The position numbers were made by a program, and so were the translations under genes. The notes under the pieces were generated by a model. The model did no database searches and was not told the DNA's origin. It worked only from the letters and a program-made list of their open reading frames with translations. Positions 8,645 through 17,590 of a stretch of DNA of 64,000 bases are shown one piece after another; position 1 is the first letter of the stretch; every line of letters begins with the position of its first letter. Origin of the DNA: Cryobacterium sp. PH29-G1 (lineage in GTDB: Bacteria; Actinomycetota; Actinomycetes; Actinomycetales; Microbacteriaceae). The stretch is taken from assembly GCF_030063365.1 (NCBI RefSeq), contig NZ_JASISY010000001.1:186001-250000 (forward strand), given 5' to 3'.

Positions 8645-10225
8645 ATGACTGCCCAGAAAAATTCCGACGGGTCAACCGTTGACTACATCGTTGTCGGTGC
8701 CGGTTCCGCCGGGAGCGCCATAACCCGACGCCTGATCGACGCCGGCCATCGCGTTCACGTCATCGAAGCCGGACAAGTCGATACCGACCCGAACATCCAC
8801 AGCCCGCAGGGGTGGCCAGCACTGCTCTTCTCCGAAAATGACTGGGCGGTCATGACCGTTCCGCAACGCCATGCCGCCGAACGCAGTGTGTACTGGCCGC
8901 GCGGAAAAGTGCTCGGAGGCAGCAGCTCTCTCAACGGCATGATCTATATGCGCGGTGACCAGAGCGACTACAACAGCTGGGAGACCCAGGGCGCCGCCGG
9001 ATGGGGGTGGACGGATGTGTTGCCGCTTTTTCTCCGCTCTGAAGACCACGAAGACGGCGCATCCGAGTTTCATGGCGTTGGCGGGCCGCTTCATGTCGAA
9101 CGCATCAAACCCGAAAATCGTCACCCGGCGGCGCAGATGTTCGTCGACGCCGCGAAATCGCTCGGCATCGCTGAGACCACCGACTTCAACGCGGAAAAGC
9201 TCGACGGTGTCGGGTTCAACCACACCACGACGAAGGATGGCCGGCGGGCAAGCGCCTGGACGAGCTATGTGAAGCCGGTTCTCGGTAATGCTCGACTCAC
9301 CGTGACGACCGGTGCCTTGGTACACCGGGTGATCCTCGACAAAAACCGCGCGGTCGGAGTCGAATACGCCGCTGATGGCCAGACGCACCGGACCTTCGCC
9401 GCGGCCGAAGTTATCTTGAGCGCGGGTACGATCGGCTCGCCGAAGATTCTCATGCTCTCCGGGATCGGCCCGAAGAATCACCTGGCCGAGCACGGGATCG
9501 CCGTGCTCGCAGACCTGCCGGGCGTCGGTGAAAACCTCCACGACCATCTGCTGGTCAGTAACATCTACGAGTCTGTCGAACCATTGGTTGCGGGAAAAGC
9601 CAACCTGTTGGAGAGCCAGCTGTTTGCGCGGAGCTCGGGATGGGACGGTCCGGCACCGGACCTGCAACCTCTGTTTCTGCACCTTCCCTACCCGACCAAT
9701 GGCGGGCCGGTCCCGGAGAACGGGTACACCATCGCGCCCGGCATCGTGCGTCCCCAATCCCGGGGGACGCTGCGCCTCGCCTCCGCGAATCCGGCGGATC
9801 CAGCCCTGGCCGATCCGAATATTTTTGCCGAAGACTACGACCTGGAAGCCATGGTCGACGCGATTATTTTGTGCCGAGAAATCGGGCAGCAGGACGCCTT
9901 TGCCGCGATTCGCAAGGCCGAGTTCGCGCCGGGACCGGATGTCACGACGCGCGAGCAACTGCGCGAATTCGCCCGGCAGTCGGTCGGCACGTACCACCAT
10001 CAGGTGGGGACGGCCCGGATGGGTGTGGATGACCTCGCCGTCGTCGATCCGAGCCTGCGCGTGCACGGGCTGCAGGGTTTGCGCGTTGCCGACGCTTCGG
10101 TGATGCCGAGCATTCCCAGCGCCAATACCAATGCGCCGTCGATCATGATCGGCGAGCGGATGGCCGACATCCTTCTCGGCGTTGCCGCCGGTGAACCCAC
10201 CGCGGCCCGTCTTCTCACCGCCTAG
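8645..10225 (+). CDS. GMC-family FAD-dependent oxidoreductase (choline dehydrogenase-like)
   Basis: The 526-residue protein is a glucose-methanol-choline oxidoreductase. The N-terminal Rossmann dinucleotide fold reads VDYIVVGAGSAGSAITRRL, the GMC signature PRGKVLGGSSSLNGMIYMRG is near residue 85, and the C-terminal active-site stretch has TYHHQVGTARMG with the catalytic His. It oxidises an alcohol, perhaps choline or another small or aliphatic alcohol; the substrate is not determinable. The ATG at 8645 has AAGGAGG at 8631-8637. Its stop overlaps the stop of the convergent AraC regulator by four bases, suggesting a substrate-responsive pair. Confidence 0.88.
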   Translation: MTAQKNSDGSTVDYIVVGAGSAGSAITRRLIDAGHRVHVIEAGQVDTDPNIHSPQGWPALLFSENDWAVMTVPQRHAAERSVYWPRGKVLGGSSSLNGMIYMRGDQSDYNSWETQGAAGWGWTDVLPLFLRSEDHEDGASEFHGVGGPLHVERIKPENRHPAAQMFVDAAKSLGIAETTDFNAEKLDGVGFNHTTTKDGRRASAWTSYVKPVLGNARLTVTTGALVHRVILDKNRAVGVEYAADGQTHRTFAAAEVILSAGTIGSPKILMLSGIGPKNHLAEHGIAVLADLPGVGENLHDHLLVSNIYESVEPLVAGKANLLESQLFARSSGWDGPAPDLQPLFLHLPYPTNGGPVPENGYTIAPGIVRPQSRGTLRLASANPADPALADPNIFAEDYDLEAMVDAIILCREIGQQDAFAAIRKAEFAPGPDVTTREQLREFARQSVGTYHHQVGTARMGVDDLAVVDPSLRVHGLQGLRVADASVMPSIPSANTNAPSIMIGERMADILLGVAAGEPTAARLLTA

Positions 10226-11313
10226 AAGGAGCCGGAGGAGTAGTCCAGACCGCCGCTCTGGGCGATCGGGGAAGTGCCGTCCATCAGGGGGACGGTGCTT
10301 CCCCGGGCCAGCATCTCGTGTCGGTACTGCGTGGGACTCACTCCGAATTCCAAGCGGAAGGCGCGGGCGAATGCCGCGGCGTCGGTGAACCCCCAGCTGG
10401 CACCGATCGAGGAGACCGGACGATCACCCAGCCCGGCGGCTCCGAGGTCTCGGCGACACTGCTCGAGTCGACGGCTTCTGATCCACCCGCTGACCGTTGT
10501 CTGATGCTGTTCGAACAGCTTCTGCAGGTACCGAACCGAGACGTTGTGGGCGCTCGCGATGGCGGTCACGGTGAGCGTGGGGTCGCTCAGTCGATGGATG
10601 ATGTAGTTCTCGGCCTGCAGGCGGAGAACACGGCGACGAGAAGCATCGGGTAGGCCCTCGATCGGTTCGAGACGTTCGGAGACGGTGGCCGTGACCAGAT
10701 CGAGGACGGCGTCCGAGACGTGGTGGCCGGAAGCGAGCGGTTGTTCGTCAAGCTGTCGGCTCAGCTCGCGCAACATCGCCGACGTGACGGCGCCGAGTCC
10801 TCGACGCCCGGAGAACCGGGATGCCGTCAACGTCGACAGGGTTCGGCGGTCGATCCGTAACAGCTCCGCCGGTACCATGACCACAAACATTGCGAAGGCG
10901 GAATCGAAATCGAGTCGGTAGGGGCGGGTCGTGTCGTAGATGGCGAAATCGCCGGGCGCGAGCGCGGCATCCCTCTCGTCCTGCGAAACCACGCTGTACC
11001 CGCGCAGCTGGAGACCGATCTTGATATAACCGGGGTTGTCTCGCGCTATCGAACGCTCGGAACGATGCACGGACATCGCAGAACCGGAGACGGTGTTGAT
11101 TTCGGCCTGGCCGAGCGTTTGGGAGACGAGTCGACCCTGAAACTCCAGCGCGCCGTTTCGCGCTTTGGGGTCGGCAACAAGCGGGACAAAACTGTGACTC
11201 ACGGCTTGCGTCCAGGCATCAAATCGGTCTGCCGCCCGCAGAACAGAACTATCCAGCACCATTCGATCACCGGAGCGGCCACCGGGTTGAGACCTGCCGA
11301 GCGTGTCTGTCAT
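10222..11313 (-). CDS. AraC-family transcriptional regulator with AraC_binding_2-type sensor
   Basis: The 363-residue protein has an N-terminal cupin-like effector domain (residues about 25-190, including LAPGDFAIYDTTRPYRLDF) and a C-terminal double helix-turn-helix (ENYIIHRLSDPTLTVTAIAS onward, ending with WGFTDAAAFARAFRLEFG). ATG 11313 is chosen because AAGGAG lies nine bases upstream; the longer in-frame extension runs into the divergent region. It is convergent with the GMC oxidoreductase and is a clear relative of the AraC regulator at 37424. A role in controlling the oxidoreductase is inference from position. Confidence 0.88.
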   Translation of the reverse strand: MTDTLGRSQPGGRSGDRMVLDSSVLRAADRFDAWTQAVSHSFVPLVADPKARNGALEFQGRLVSQTLGQAEINTVSGSAMSVHRSERSIARDNPGYIKIGLQLRGYSVVSQDERDAALAPGDFAIYDTTRPYRLDFDSAFAMFVVMVPAELLRIDRRTLSTLTASRFSGRRGLGAVTSAMLRELSRQLDEQPLASGHHVSDAVLDLVTATVSERLEPIEGLPDASRRRVLRLQAENYIIHRLSDPTLTVTAIASAHNVSVRYLQKLFEQHQTTVSGWIRSRRLEQCRRDLGAAGLGDRPVSSIGASWGFTDAAAFARAFRLEFGVSPTQYRHEMLARGSTVPLMDGTSPIAQSGGLDYSSGSF

Positions 11314-11502
11314 GCGAGATCTCCTTTGACGCGCGCCGCTCGTCGTCGGGCGAGTTGTCGGCAAGTCTAGTGAGGCGCTCTTCCACATTGACCCGGGACG
11401 ATCGATCGGATTGTTCAATTTTCTGCGGTCACGCGGCGAATTCCTGCCGCACCGGCTCCGGGTGCGGCGCGTGCAGCGGGCCCGGCAGCTTAAGCTGGGA
11501 GG

Positions 11503-12741
11503 ATGCGATTAACGGGTTGGATGCGGAACCGCTCCGGGGCATCCGCTGCTCCCGGTGCGAGCCCGAAGCCTCGATTGAACCGCGATGTGATCGTGCTCGG
11601 CGTCATCGCATTCTTCGTGATGGTGGGGTTCGGGGTTGTCGTTCCGGTGCTGCCGGTTTACGTGCAGAGTTTCGGGGTGGGCAACCTCGAGGTCGGGGCG
11701 GTCGTCTCCGCGTTCGCGCTCATGCGGTTTGTGTTCAGCCCGGCCTGCGGTCGCCTGATCGACTGGGCGGGGGAGCGCACCGTGCTGGCCGTCGGTATCG
11801 GCATCGTCGCCGTGTCCAGCGGGCTGGTCGGTGCCGCTGACAGCTATGTGCACCTGTTGCTGCTGCGCGGCGCCGGCGGTATCGGCTCGGCCATGTTCTC
11901 GGTGTCGGCGATGACGCTGTTGCTGCGCACCGCCGAGCCGGGGCGTCGGGCCCGCGCAATCGGCTTTTATCAGGGCGGATTTCTCATCGGTGGCATGGCC
12001 GGTCCCGCGATCGGCAGCCTGCTCGCGACCATCTCGCTGACCGCGCCGTTCTTCTTCTACGCCGGAACCCTCACCGTGGCCGGCCTGGTCGGACTGCTCC
12101 TGCTGCGCTCGGGTGGGCGGGGCAGCGCGCTCGCCGGGTCCGATGCATCCGCTGTGCGCACACCGTTTCGCCAGGTGCTGCGTGACGAGCGCTTTCGTGC
12201 CGCCTGCCTGGCTAATTTTGCACAGGGCTGGACCTCGCTCGGCGTGCGCACGACACTCATTCCGCTCTTCGTCGTCGTGGTGCTCGGCGGTACCAGCTCG
12301 TGGACCGGAATCGCCCTCGCAGCTGCAGCGGTGGCTCAAGCGCTCGCGCTCGCACCGGCCGCGAGGTTCGTGGACACCGTCGGGCGCAAACCCGCCATTA
12401 TCGGGGCATTTGGTGTAGCGGGACTCGCGATTGTGGCGATCTCGTTTGCGCCGAATATCTGGGTGCTCGGCGCGCTCCTGTGCGTCTACGGGGTCGCGGC
12501 TGCGTTCATGGGCACGGCACCCGCGGCCGCGGTGGGCGACGCTGCCGGCGCTCGCGGGGGCCGGCCGGTGTCGGTGTTCTCGATGTGCGCGGATGCCGGA
12601 GCCATCGTCGGCCCGCTCGTGGCCGGTCTGCTCGTTGATACGTTCTCGTTCTCGGTGGGATTCGCCGTGGGCGCTGTGTTCTTGTTCATCGCGGCCGCCT
12701 ACGCCGTGCGGATGCCGTCGGAGCGTCGCGTCGCCGACTGA
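11503..12741 (+). CDS. MFS transporter, DHA1-type drug/sugar efflux family
   Basis: This 412-residue integral membrane protein has about 12 hydrophobic segments in two six-helix halves. The loop after helix 2 (GRLIDWAGERTVLAVG, about residues 84-99) is the motif-A-like signature of the family, with a matching sequence (ARFVDTVGRKPAIIG) at the start of the second half. The substrate is unknown. GGGAGG lies only two bases before ATG 11503; the in-frame ATG at 11521 is an alternative. It is divergent from the AraC gene. Confidence 0.85.
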   Translation: MRLTGWMRNRSGASAAPGASPKPRLNRDVIVLGVIAFFVMVGFGVVVPVLPVYVQSFGVGNLEVGAVVSAFALMRFVFSPACGRLIDWAGERTVLAVGIGIVAVSSGLVGAADSYVHLLLLRGAGGIGSAMFSVSAMTLLLRTAEPGRRARAIGFYQGGFLIGGMAGPAIGSLLATISLTAPFFFYAGTLTVAGLVGLLLLRSGGRGSALAGSDASAVRTPFRQVLRDERFRAACLANFAQGWTSLGVRTTLIPLFVVVVLGGTSSWTGIALAAAAVAQALALAPAARFVDTVGRKPAIIGAFGVAGLAIVAISFAPNIWVLGALLCVYGVAAAFMGTAPAAAVGDAAGARGGRPVSVFSMCADAGAIVGPLVAGLLVDTFSFSVGFAVGAVFLFIAAAYAVRMPSERRVAD

Positions 12742-12824
12742 GTGCGGCATCCGCTGGGAATACGACGGTAGGTACATGCGTTTGCATGAATATCAACCAA
12801 TCGACTTTCCAGGAAGAGGACCTC

Positions 12825-13823
12825 ATGAACGTCCAGACCACCGGACTGCACCACGTCACCGCGATCGCGGGCGCCCCGCAGCGCAATATCGACTTTTATG
12901 TGACCGGGCTGGGCCTGCGTCTGGTCAAGAAAACCGTCAACTTCGACGACCCGGGCACGTACCACCTCTACTACGGCGACGACTCCGGACGGCCGGGATC
13001 GCTGCTCACCTTCTTTCCGTGGACCGGCATTCGCAGCGGGCGCACCGGCTCCGGCCAGTCGACGACGACCGCATTCTCCGTTCCGTCCGGCAGCCTCGGC
13101 TGGTGGAAGACCCATTTCGCCAAGCTCGGAGTGGAATCGGAGGTGACCGGGCGCTCGTCGCACGAGGAGCGGCTTTCCCTGCGTGACCCCGACGGTTTGC
13201 AGCTCGACCTGGTGGCGTCGTCGACCGTGGATCCGCGGAATCCGTGGGATTCTGCATCCGTACCCGCCGAGTTTGCGGTGCGTGGGCAGCACTCTTCGGT
13301 GCTTACCGTGGCCGACCCGGCGAAGACCGTGCAGGTGCTCACGACCGATCTCGGCATGCACGTCATCGCGGAAGCGGATGGTCGCATCCGTGTGGGCGCC
13401 GGCGACGGCGCGGCGGGCAACCTCGTTGACGTGCTCGCCGACCCCGCCGGTCAGCCGGGACTCACCGCCGGCGGAACCGTGCACCACGTGGCGTTTCGGG
13501 TGCCCGACCGGGCCACGCAGGCGCAATGGCGTGAGCAGCTCGTGGAACGAGGCTACGGCGTGACCGCTATTCTCGACCGCCAATACTTCACCTCGATCTA
13601 CTTTCGCGAACCGGGCGGTGTGCTGTTTGAAATCGCCACGGACACTCCCGGTTTCGACATCGACGAGCCGTTGCTGGAGCTGGGCCGGTCGCTTAAGCTT
13701 CCGCCGTGGCTCGAACCGAGCCGCGAGGCCATTGAGAGAGCGGTCGCGCCGCTCGCATTGCCGCCGGAGAACAACCCGGCGATAACGGATGCTGCGGTGT
13801 CGGTCGCCACGGTCGCCGAATGA
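12825..13823 (+). CDS. VOC-family ring-cleaving dioxygenase (glyoxalase superfamily)
   Basis: The 332-residue protein has two paired betaalphabeta modules of the vicinal-oxygen-chelate fold, the first beginning TGLHHVTAIAGAPQRN and the second GTVHHVAFRVPDRATQ. Metal-ligand candidates are the His of each HHV motif and the Glu of PGGVLFEIATD (about residue 267). The length and architecture match the MhqO/LinE-like proteins annotated as ring-cleaving dioxygenases for hydroquinones. ATG 12825 follows an AGGAAGAGGA ribosome site. Its stop overlaps the hydrolase start (ATGA), so the two are translationally coupled, as with MhqO/MhqD pairs of quinone detoxification. Confidence 0.88.
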   Translation: MNVQTTGLHHVTAIAGAPQRNIDFYVTGLGLRLVKKTVNFDDPGTYHLYYGDDSGRPGSLLTFFPWTGIRSGRTGSGQSTTTAFSVPSGSLGWWKTHFAKLGVESEVTGRSSHEERLSLRDPDGLQLDLVASSTVDPRNPWDSASVPAEFAVRGQHSSVLTVADPAKTVQVLTTDLGMHVIAEADGRIRVGAGDGAAGNLVDVLADPAGQPGLTAGGTVHHVAFRVPDRATQAQWREQLVERGYGVTAILDRQYFTSIYFREPGGVLFEIATDTPGFDIDEPLLELGRSLKLPPWLEPSREAIERAVAPLALPPENNPAITDAAVSVATVAE

Positions 13824-14527
13824 ACGCGCCGACGCCTGCCGTGGCACCGGAAGCCGCGTGGCCGCACCTGTTTCGGCCGGGGGCAGCTGACGCGCCCGTG
13901 TTGGTGATGCTGCACGGAACCGGCGGCAATGAGCGGGAGATCAGCGGTCTGGCCGCAGCGCTCAACCCGAACGCCGCCGTGCTGGCGCCGCGCGGACGCG
14001 TGCAGGAGAACGGGCTCAACCGCTGGTTTCGTCGGGTATCAGAGGGTGTCTTTGACACCGCTGACGTGGCGCGACGCGCCGATGACCTCGCCGGGTTTTT
14101 GGTCTGGGCGCGGAATCAGTACGAACTCGGTAAGCGCCCGCTCGTGGCCGTCGGCTTCTCGAACGGCGCCAACATCGCCCTCGCGACGGCACTGTTGCAC
14201 CCCGCAGTGCTGCCACGGGTGATCGCTTTTTCCGGAATGCATCCGCTCGATCGGGTGCCGGCAGGTTCGCATTCGGCCGCCGGGAGCGCAGGGGCGAGCA
14301 CGGTGGCTGCCGGGGGTGCGCTCGACGCGCGGCTTGCGGTGAGCGATCTCACGGCATCCGCTGTGTTGCTCGTGAACGGTCGAAGCGACCCGATGGCACC
14401 GCTGGCGAGTGTGCAGAAGCTGGCGACCCTGCTGCATGAGCGCGGCGCCCGCGTGCGTCAGCACCTGCGCCCCGGCACCCACGGCATCACGCAAGCGGAT
14501 ATAGCCGTGGCTGCGTCGTGGCTCTAG
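13820..14527 (+). CDS. alpha/beta hydrolase, phospholipase/carboxylesterase family
   Basis: This 235-residue cytosolic hydrolase has the oxyanion segment VMLHGTGGNEREI near residue 30, the nucleophile elbow GFSNGA (Ser about 115), an acid residue in NGRSDPMAP and the catalytic His in GTHGITQAD near the end. It matches the dienelactone-hydrolase/carboxylesterase group that includes MhqD. The four-base overlap with the upstream dioxygenase suggests joint handling of quinone-like compounds; this is inference from family pairing. Confidence 0.87.
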   Translation: MNAPTPAVAPEAAWPHLFRPGAADAPVLVMLHGTGGNEREISGLAAALNPNAAVLAPRGRVQENGLNRWFRRVSEGVFDTADVARRADDLAGFLVWARNQYELGKRPLVAVGFSNGANIALATALLHPAVLPRVIAFSGMHPLDRVPAGSHSAAGSAGASTVAAGGALDARLAVSDLTASAVLLVNGRSDPMAPLASVQKLATLLHERGARVRQHLRPGTHGITQADIAVAASWL

Positions 14528-14536
14528 CGCACGGGC

Positions 14537-14577
14537 GCAAAAGTAGCTGTTTGGCACCCTTGATCAGGCACTTTTGC
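14537..14577. terminator. hairpin between convergent genes
   Basis: GCAAAAGT (14537-14544) pairs with ACTTTTGC (14570-14577) in the 63-bp gap between the convergent hydrolase and DUF2568 genes. A U-rich side appears on both strands, so it may serve both. The 25-base loop makes it only a moderate candidate. Confidence 0.45.
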
Positions 14578-14590
14578 ACTCGCGCGCAGG

Positions 14591-14947
14591 CTAGCGGAGT
14601 TCTTTGCGTCCGGAGATGACGCCGCTGACGGTGGCCACGACGGCGAAGATCGCGGTGATGATGGGAAAGCCGAGGTCCCACCAGGCGATGGCGGCGGAGC
14701 CGAAGATGGCGATCTCTATGAAGGCTTTGCCGAACGCATCGAGGCGGAAAACGGCCTTGGGCGACCGAAACAGCGCCCAGACCAGAATGGCGAAGGCGGG
14801 GGTGACGAGGCCGACAAGTATGCCCGGCCAGGGCAGCGGCCAAGCCGCGAAGCCCCAGATGCCGAGGCTGACGAAGGCGAAGAGTTCGAGCACGAACCGG
14901 AGCATGTCGTTGGGGCCGATTTTCGGTAGTTCGCGCGTATCTGTCAC
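14591..14947 (-). CDS. YrdB/DUF2568 family small membrane protein
   Basis: This 118-residue protein has four hydrophobic segments (for example FVLELFAFVSLGIWGFAAW and GILVGLVTPAFAILVWALF) and an Arg-rich end, matching the DUF2568/YrdB family of unknown function. It lies downstream of purU on the same strand, but the repeat at 14983 separates them, so co-transcription is doubtful. Confidence 0.8.
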   Translation of the reverse strand: MTDTRELPKIGPNDMLRFVLELFAFVSLGIWGFAAWPLPWPGILVGLVTPAFAILVWALFRSPKAVFRLDAFGKAFIEIAIFGSAAIAWWDLGFPIITAIFAVVATVSGVISGRKELR

Positions 14948-14982
14948 CCGTCAATCCTAGCGATCCCCGTGTCCGTCGCTTG

Positions 14983-15050
14983 CCGGGCCCGGGCCCGGCA
15001 ACTGGGCCAACGATAGATCATGGGCCCGCTTTCCGGGCCCGGGCCCGGGC
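14983..15050. repeat. GC-rich palindromic intergenic repeat, copy B
   Basis: CCGGGCCCGGGCCCGG at 14983-14998 is followed by a decayed middle hairpin (CTGGGCCAACGAT.. with ..ATCATGGGCCCGC) and, in place of the third box, a second CCGGGCCCGGGCCCGG at about 15033-15048. It starts at the 3' side of purU (minus strand), 18 bp beyond its stop, so it is placed where a terminator would be. Confidence 0.8.
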
Positions 15051-15067
15051 ACAAGAAACAGCGGGGG

Positions 15068-15928
15068 CTACTTGAAGATGATGGTGCGGGCCCCGTCGAG
15101 CAGTACCCGGTTCTCGGCGAACCACTTCACCGCCTGGGTGAGCGTGCGGCTCTCTTCGTCTTGTCCGATCGATACGAGCTCCGCCGGGGTGCGCGAGTGA
15201 TCAACCCGCACCACGTTCTGCTCGATGATCGGTCCCTCGTCGAGGTTGCCCGTCACGAAGTGGGCGGTCGCCCCGATGAGCTTCACGCCGCGAGCGTGCG
15301 CCTGACGGTAGGGATTGGCTCCCTTGAACCCGGGAAGGAACGAGTGGTGAATATTGATCGCGCGGCCGTTCAACCGGTCGCAGAGCTCGGGCGAGAGAAT
15401 CTGCATGTACCGGGCGAGCACGACGAGTTCGATGTCGAGTTCGTCCACCGCCTCGATCACGCGGGCCTCGAAGGCGGCTTTGCTGTCGGCATCCGTGATC
15501 GGCAACGACTCAAACGGCACCCCGTAAAACCCCACGAGGTCGCGCAGCGTGCCGTGATTGCTGAGCACGAGCGGAATCTCGACCGGCAACTGGCCGCCAC
15601 GCTGGCGAAACAACAGGTCGTTCACGCAGTGTCCGGCCGAGGACGCGAGTACGAGCGTGCGCAACGGACGCCCGACGACATCGATGATCGACGCCATCGA
15701 GTAGCGGTCGATCACGGGTGACAGCGCGGACTCGAGCTCGGACCGGGTAGCCGGCGACTGCACCTGCAGGCGCATGAAAAAACGGCCGGTGTCATCGCTG
15801 GAAAACTGCTGGCTCTCCTCGATATTGCCCCGGGCCTGCACGATCGCGCCACTGACAGCGTGCACGATTCCAGGCTGGTCGGCACAGACGAGAGTGATTA
15901 CCCAGTGATGCGGGGTCGAAGAAGTCAT
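15068..15928 (-). CDS. purU: formyltetrahydrofolate deformylase
   Basis: The enzyme hydrolyses 10-formyl-tetrahydrofolate to formate and tetrahydrofolate, balancing the one-carbon pool. The 286-residue protein starts with an ACT regulatory domain (HHWVITLVCADQPGIVHAV, residues 6-85), then a formyltransferase-fold catalytic domain with INIHHSFLPGFKGANPY and the catalytic Asp region FVTGNLDEGPIIEQ. ATG 15928 gives the standard N-terminus; the longer in-frame form adds Arg-rich non-family sequence. It belongs to the same folate theme as glyA and folD in this window. It is divergent from the MFS pump. Confidence 0.95.
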   Translation of the reverse strand: MTSSTPHHWVITLVCADQPGIVHAVSGAIVQARGNIEESQQFSSDDTGRFFMRLQVQSPATRSELESALSPVIDRYSMASIIDVVGRPLRTLVLASSAGHCVNDLLFRQRGGQLPVEIPLVLSNHGTLRDLVGFYGVPFESLPITDADSKAAFEARVIEAVDELDIELVVLARYMQILSPELCDRLNGRAINIHHSFLPGFKGANPYRQAHARGVKLIGATAHFVTGNLDEGPIIEQNVVRVDHSRTPAELVSIGQDEESRTLTQAVKWFAENRVLLDGARTIIFK

Positions 15929-16054
15929 TCGACCAGAATACCGGGACGCAGACGGATGCTTCGGGACCAGCGGGTGCATCCGCTGCCTTCCACCCGTGTC
16001 GGGTGCAAGGCTGCGGAGAAATCCGTGCCCGTGCACGCGAGCCGGCACAATCGA

Positions 16055-16082
16055 TTGACGCCTCAGCGGGGTCGGGTAGACT
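16055..16082 (+). promoter_or_regulatory. sigma-70-type promoter for the MFS gene at 16183
   Basis: TTGACG (16055-16060) and TAGACT (16077-16082) are separated by 16 bases. Transcription would begin near 16089, leaving a leader of about 95 bases before ATG 16183. Confidence 0.6.
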
Positions 16083-16182
16083 CGCGCTTGGTCGCGCTGA
16101 ACAAGCCGGCCCCGGGCGCGCACGTCGGCGCGCAGCCGGCTTCGGTGCGAATGTTCGACCGGATGCCCGCCGAATCACCAGT

Positions 16183-17499
16183 ATGAGTGCCGTAATGACC
16201 AATACCGCCAATATCTTTCTGCCCACCGTTCCGCGCGGCTCGGAAGCGCCTGCCACGACGACCACACCTCCGACGTCCAGATCAACACCGGCCGCACCCA
16301 CGCCGCCGTTCCCCTGGATCGGTTTGATCACCCTCGCCGCCGCCGTTTTTCTCTCGGTCACATCCGAAATGCTGCCGACCGGCCTGCTCCCGGAGATGAG
16401 CGCAAGTCTTGGCGTCGCCCAGAGCCAGATCGGGCTCCTCGTCTCCTGGTTCGCCTTCACCGTCGTCATCACGAGCGCGCCGGTCGCGATCATGACCCGA
16501 CGGTTTCCGCGCCACGGCCTCATCATCATCGTGCTCATCGTCTTTGCGATCAGCAGCATGCTGACCGCGATCGCACCGACCTACGAGCTTGTCGTCGCCG
16601 CGCGCGTGCTCGGCGGAATCGCCCACGGCCTGTTCTGGTCGGTGGTCGGCGCCTACGCGGGCCACCTCGTGCCCAAGGCGCAGATCGGTCGCGCCGTGTC
16701 GATTACCGTCGCCGGCGGCACACTCGCCTTCGTCTTCGGCGTGCCGCTGGGCACCGCGGCCGGCCACGTGCTCGGCTGGCGCCTCTCCTTCGTTGCCCTC
16801 GGCGTACTCATGCTGGTCGGCGCCGCCCTGGTCTGGAAGTTTCTGCCCCCGGTCGCACGCCATTCCACGAGCACAGCCACGAGCACTTCTACAGCGGATG
16901 CCCCCGCTGCGCCGGTCGGCCGCCGAGACTCGACCATTCCGGCCGTCGTGCTGATCTGCTTCATCACGGGCATCACCATGGTCGGCCACTACAGCTTCTA
17001 CACCTACATCGCTCCGTTCCTTCTCGACGAGCTCGGTGTCGGACTGGGACAGCTGGCCCCGCTCCTGTTTGCCTACGGCATCGCCGGCGCGGTCGGACTG
17101 TTGCTGGTGGGAACAGTCTTCGGCCCGCGACCCACCCTCGGGCTCGTGCTCGGACTCGGTGCGAGCGCCGTCAGCGTCACGCTGCTCGCGCTGTTCAGCG
17201 CGACCCTGCCGGTCGCTCTTGTCGCTTTTGTCTTATGGGGCATGGCGTTTGGCACCTTGCCTCCCCTGCTGCAAACGCGGATGCTGCACGCCGCGTCCCC
17301 GGGGATCCGCGACACGGCTTCGGCCTTCTACACCACCGCGTTCAACGCCGGAATCGGCGGGGGCGCATTGCTTGGAGCGGTGCTCATCGAATCGGTCGGG
17401 CTGGGACTCGTGCCGCTGGTTTACCTGGGTCTGCTCGTTCTGGCGCTTGCGCTCGTGCTGGTCACCGACCTGATCATGCGGCGGCGCCAGCGCGCCTGA
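16183..17499 (+). CDS. MFS transporter, DHA1 family (AraJ/YdhP-like)
   Basis: A 438-residue, 12-helix membrane transporter. After a Pro/Thr-rich cytosolic N-terminus come the helices, with the conserved early segment SVTSEMLPTGLLPEMSASLGV typical (in shorter form SEMLPTGLLPEM) of arabinose-efflux-like permeases, and the motif-A loop MTRRFPRHG. The central cytosolic loop (about residues 225-245) is Ser/Thr/Ala-rich. Substrate unknown. ATG 16183 is preferred over the longer in-frame form, whose extra 60 residues overlap the promoter; ATG 16195 is an alternative. No strong ribosome site is visible. Confidence 0.85.
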   Translation: MSAVMTNTANIFLPTVPRGSEAPATTTTPPTSRSTPAAPTPPFPWIGLITLAAAVFLSVTSEMLPTGLLPEMSASLGVAQSQIGLLVSWFAFTVVITSAPVAIMTRRFPRHGLIIIVLIVFAISSMLTAIAPTYELVVAARVLGGIAHGLFWSVVGAYAGHLVPKAQIGRAVSITVAGGTLAFVFGVPLGTAAGHVLGWRLSFVALGVLMLVGAALVWKFLPPVARHSTSTATSTSTADAPAAPVGRRDSTIPAVVLICFITGITMVGHYSFYTYIAPFLLDELGVGLGQLAPLLFAYGIAGAVGLLLVGTVFGPRPTLGLVLGLGASAVSVTLLALFSATLPVALVAFVLWGMAFGTLPPLLQTRMLHAASPGIRDTASAFYTTAFNAGIGGGALLGAVLIESVGLGLVPLVYLGLLVLALALVLVTDLIMRRRQRA

Positions 17500-17590
17500 T
17501 CCGGTTGATCTGACCGGTGCAGGCAAGAGTGTCGCCCATCGGCGGTTAGAATAGACCTTCACACCCCGACCTGACAAGCCTGGAGGACGC

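Noticed and set aside
16003-16182. longer N-terminus for the MFS transporter at 16183
   Set aside because: The extra codons cover a good promoter (16055-16082) and are Arg/Ala-rich without membrane character.
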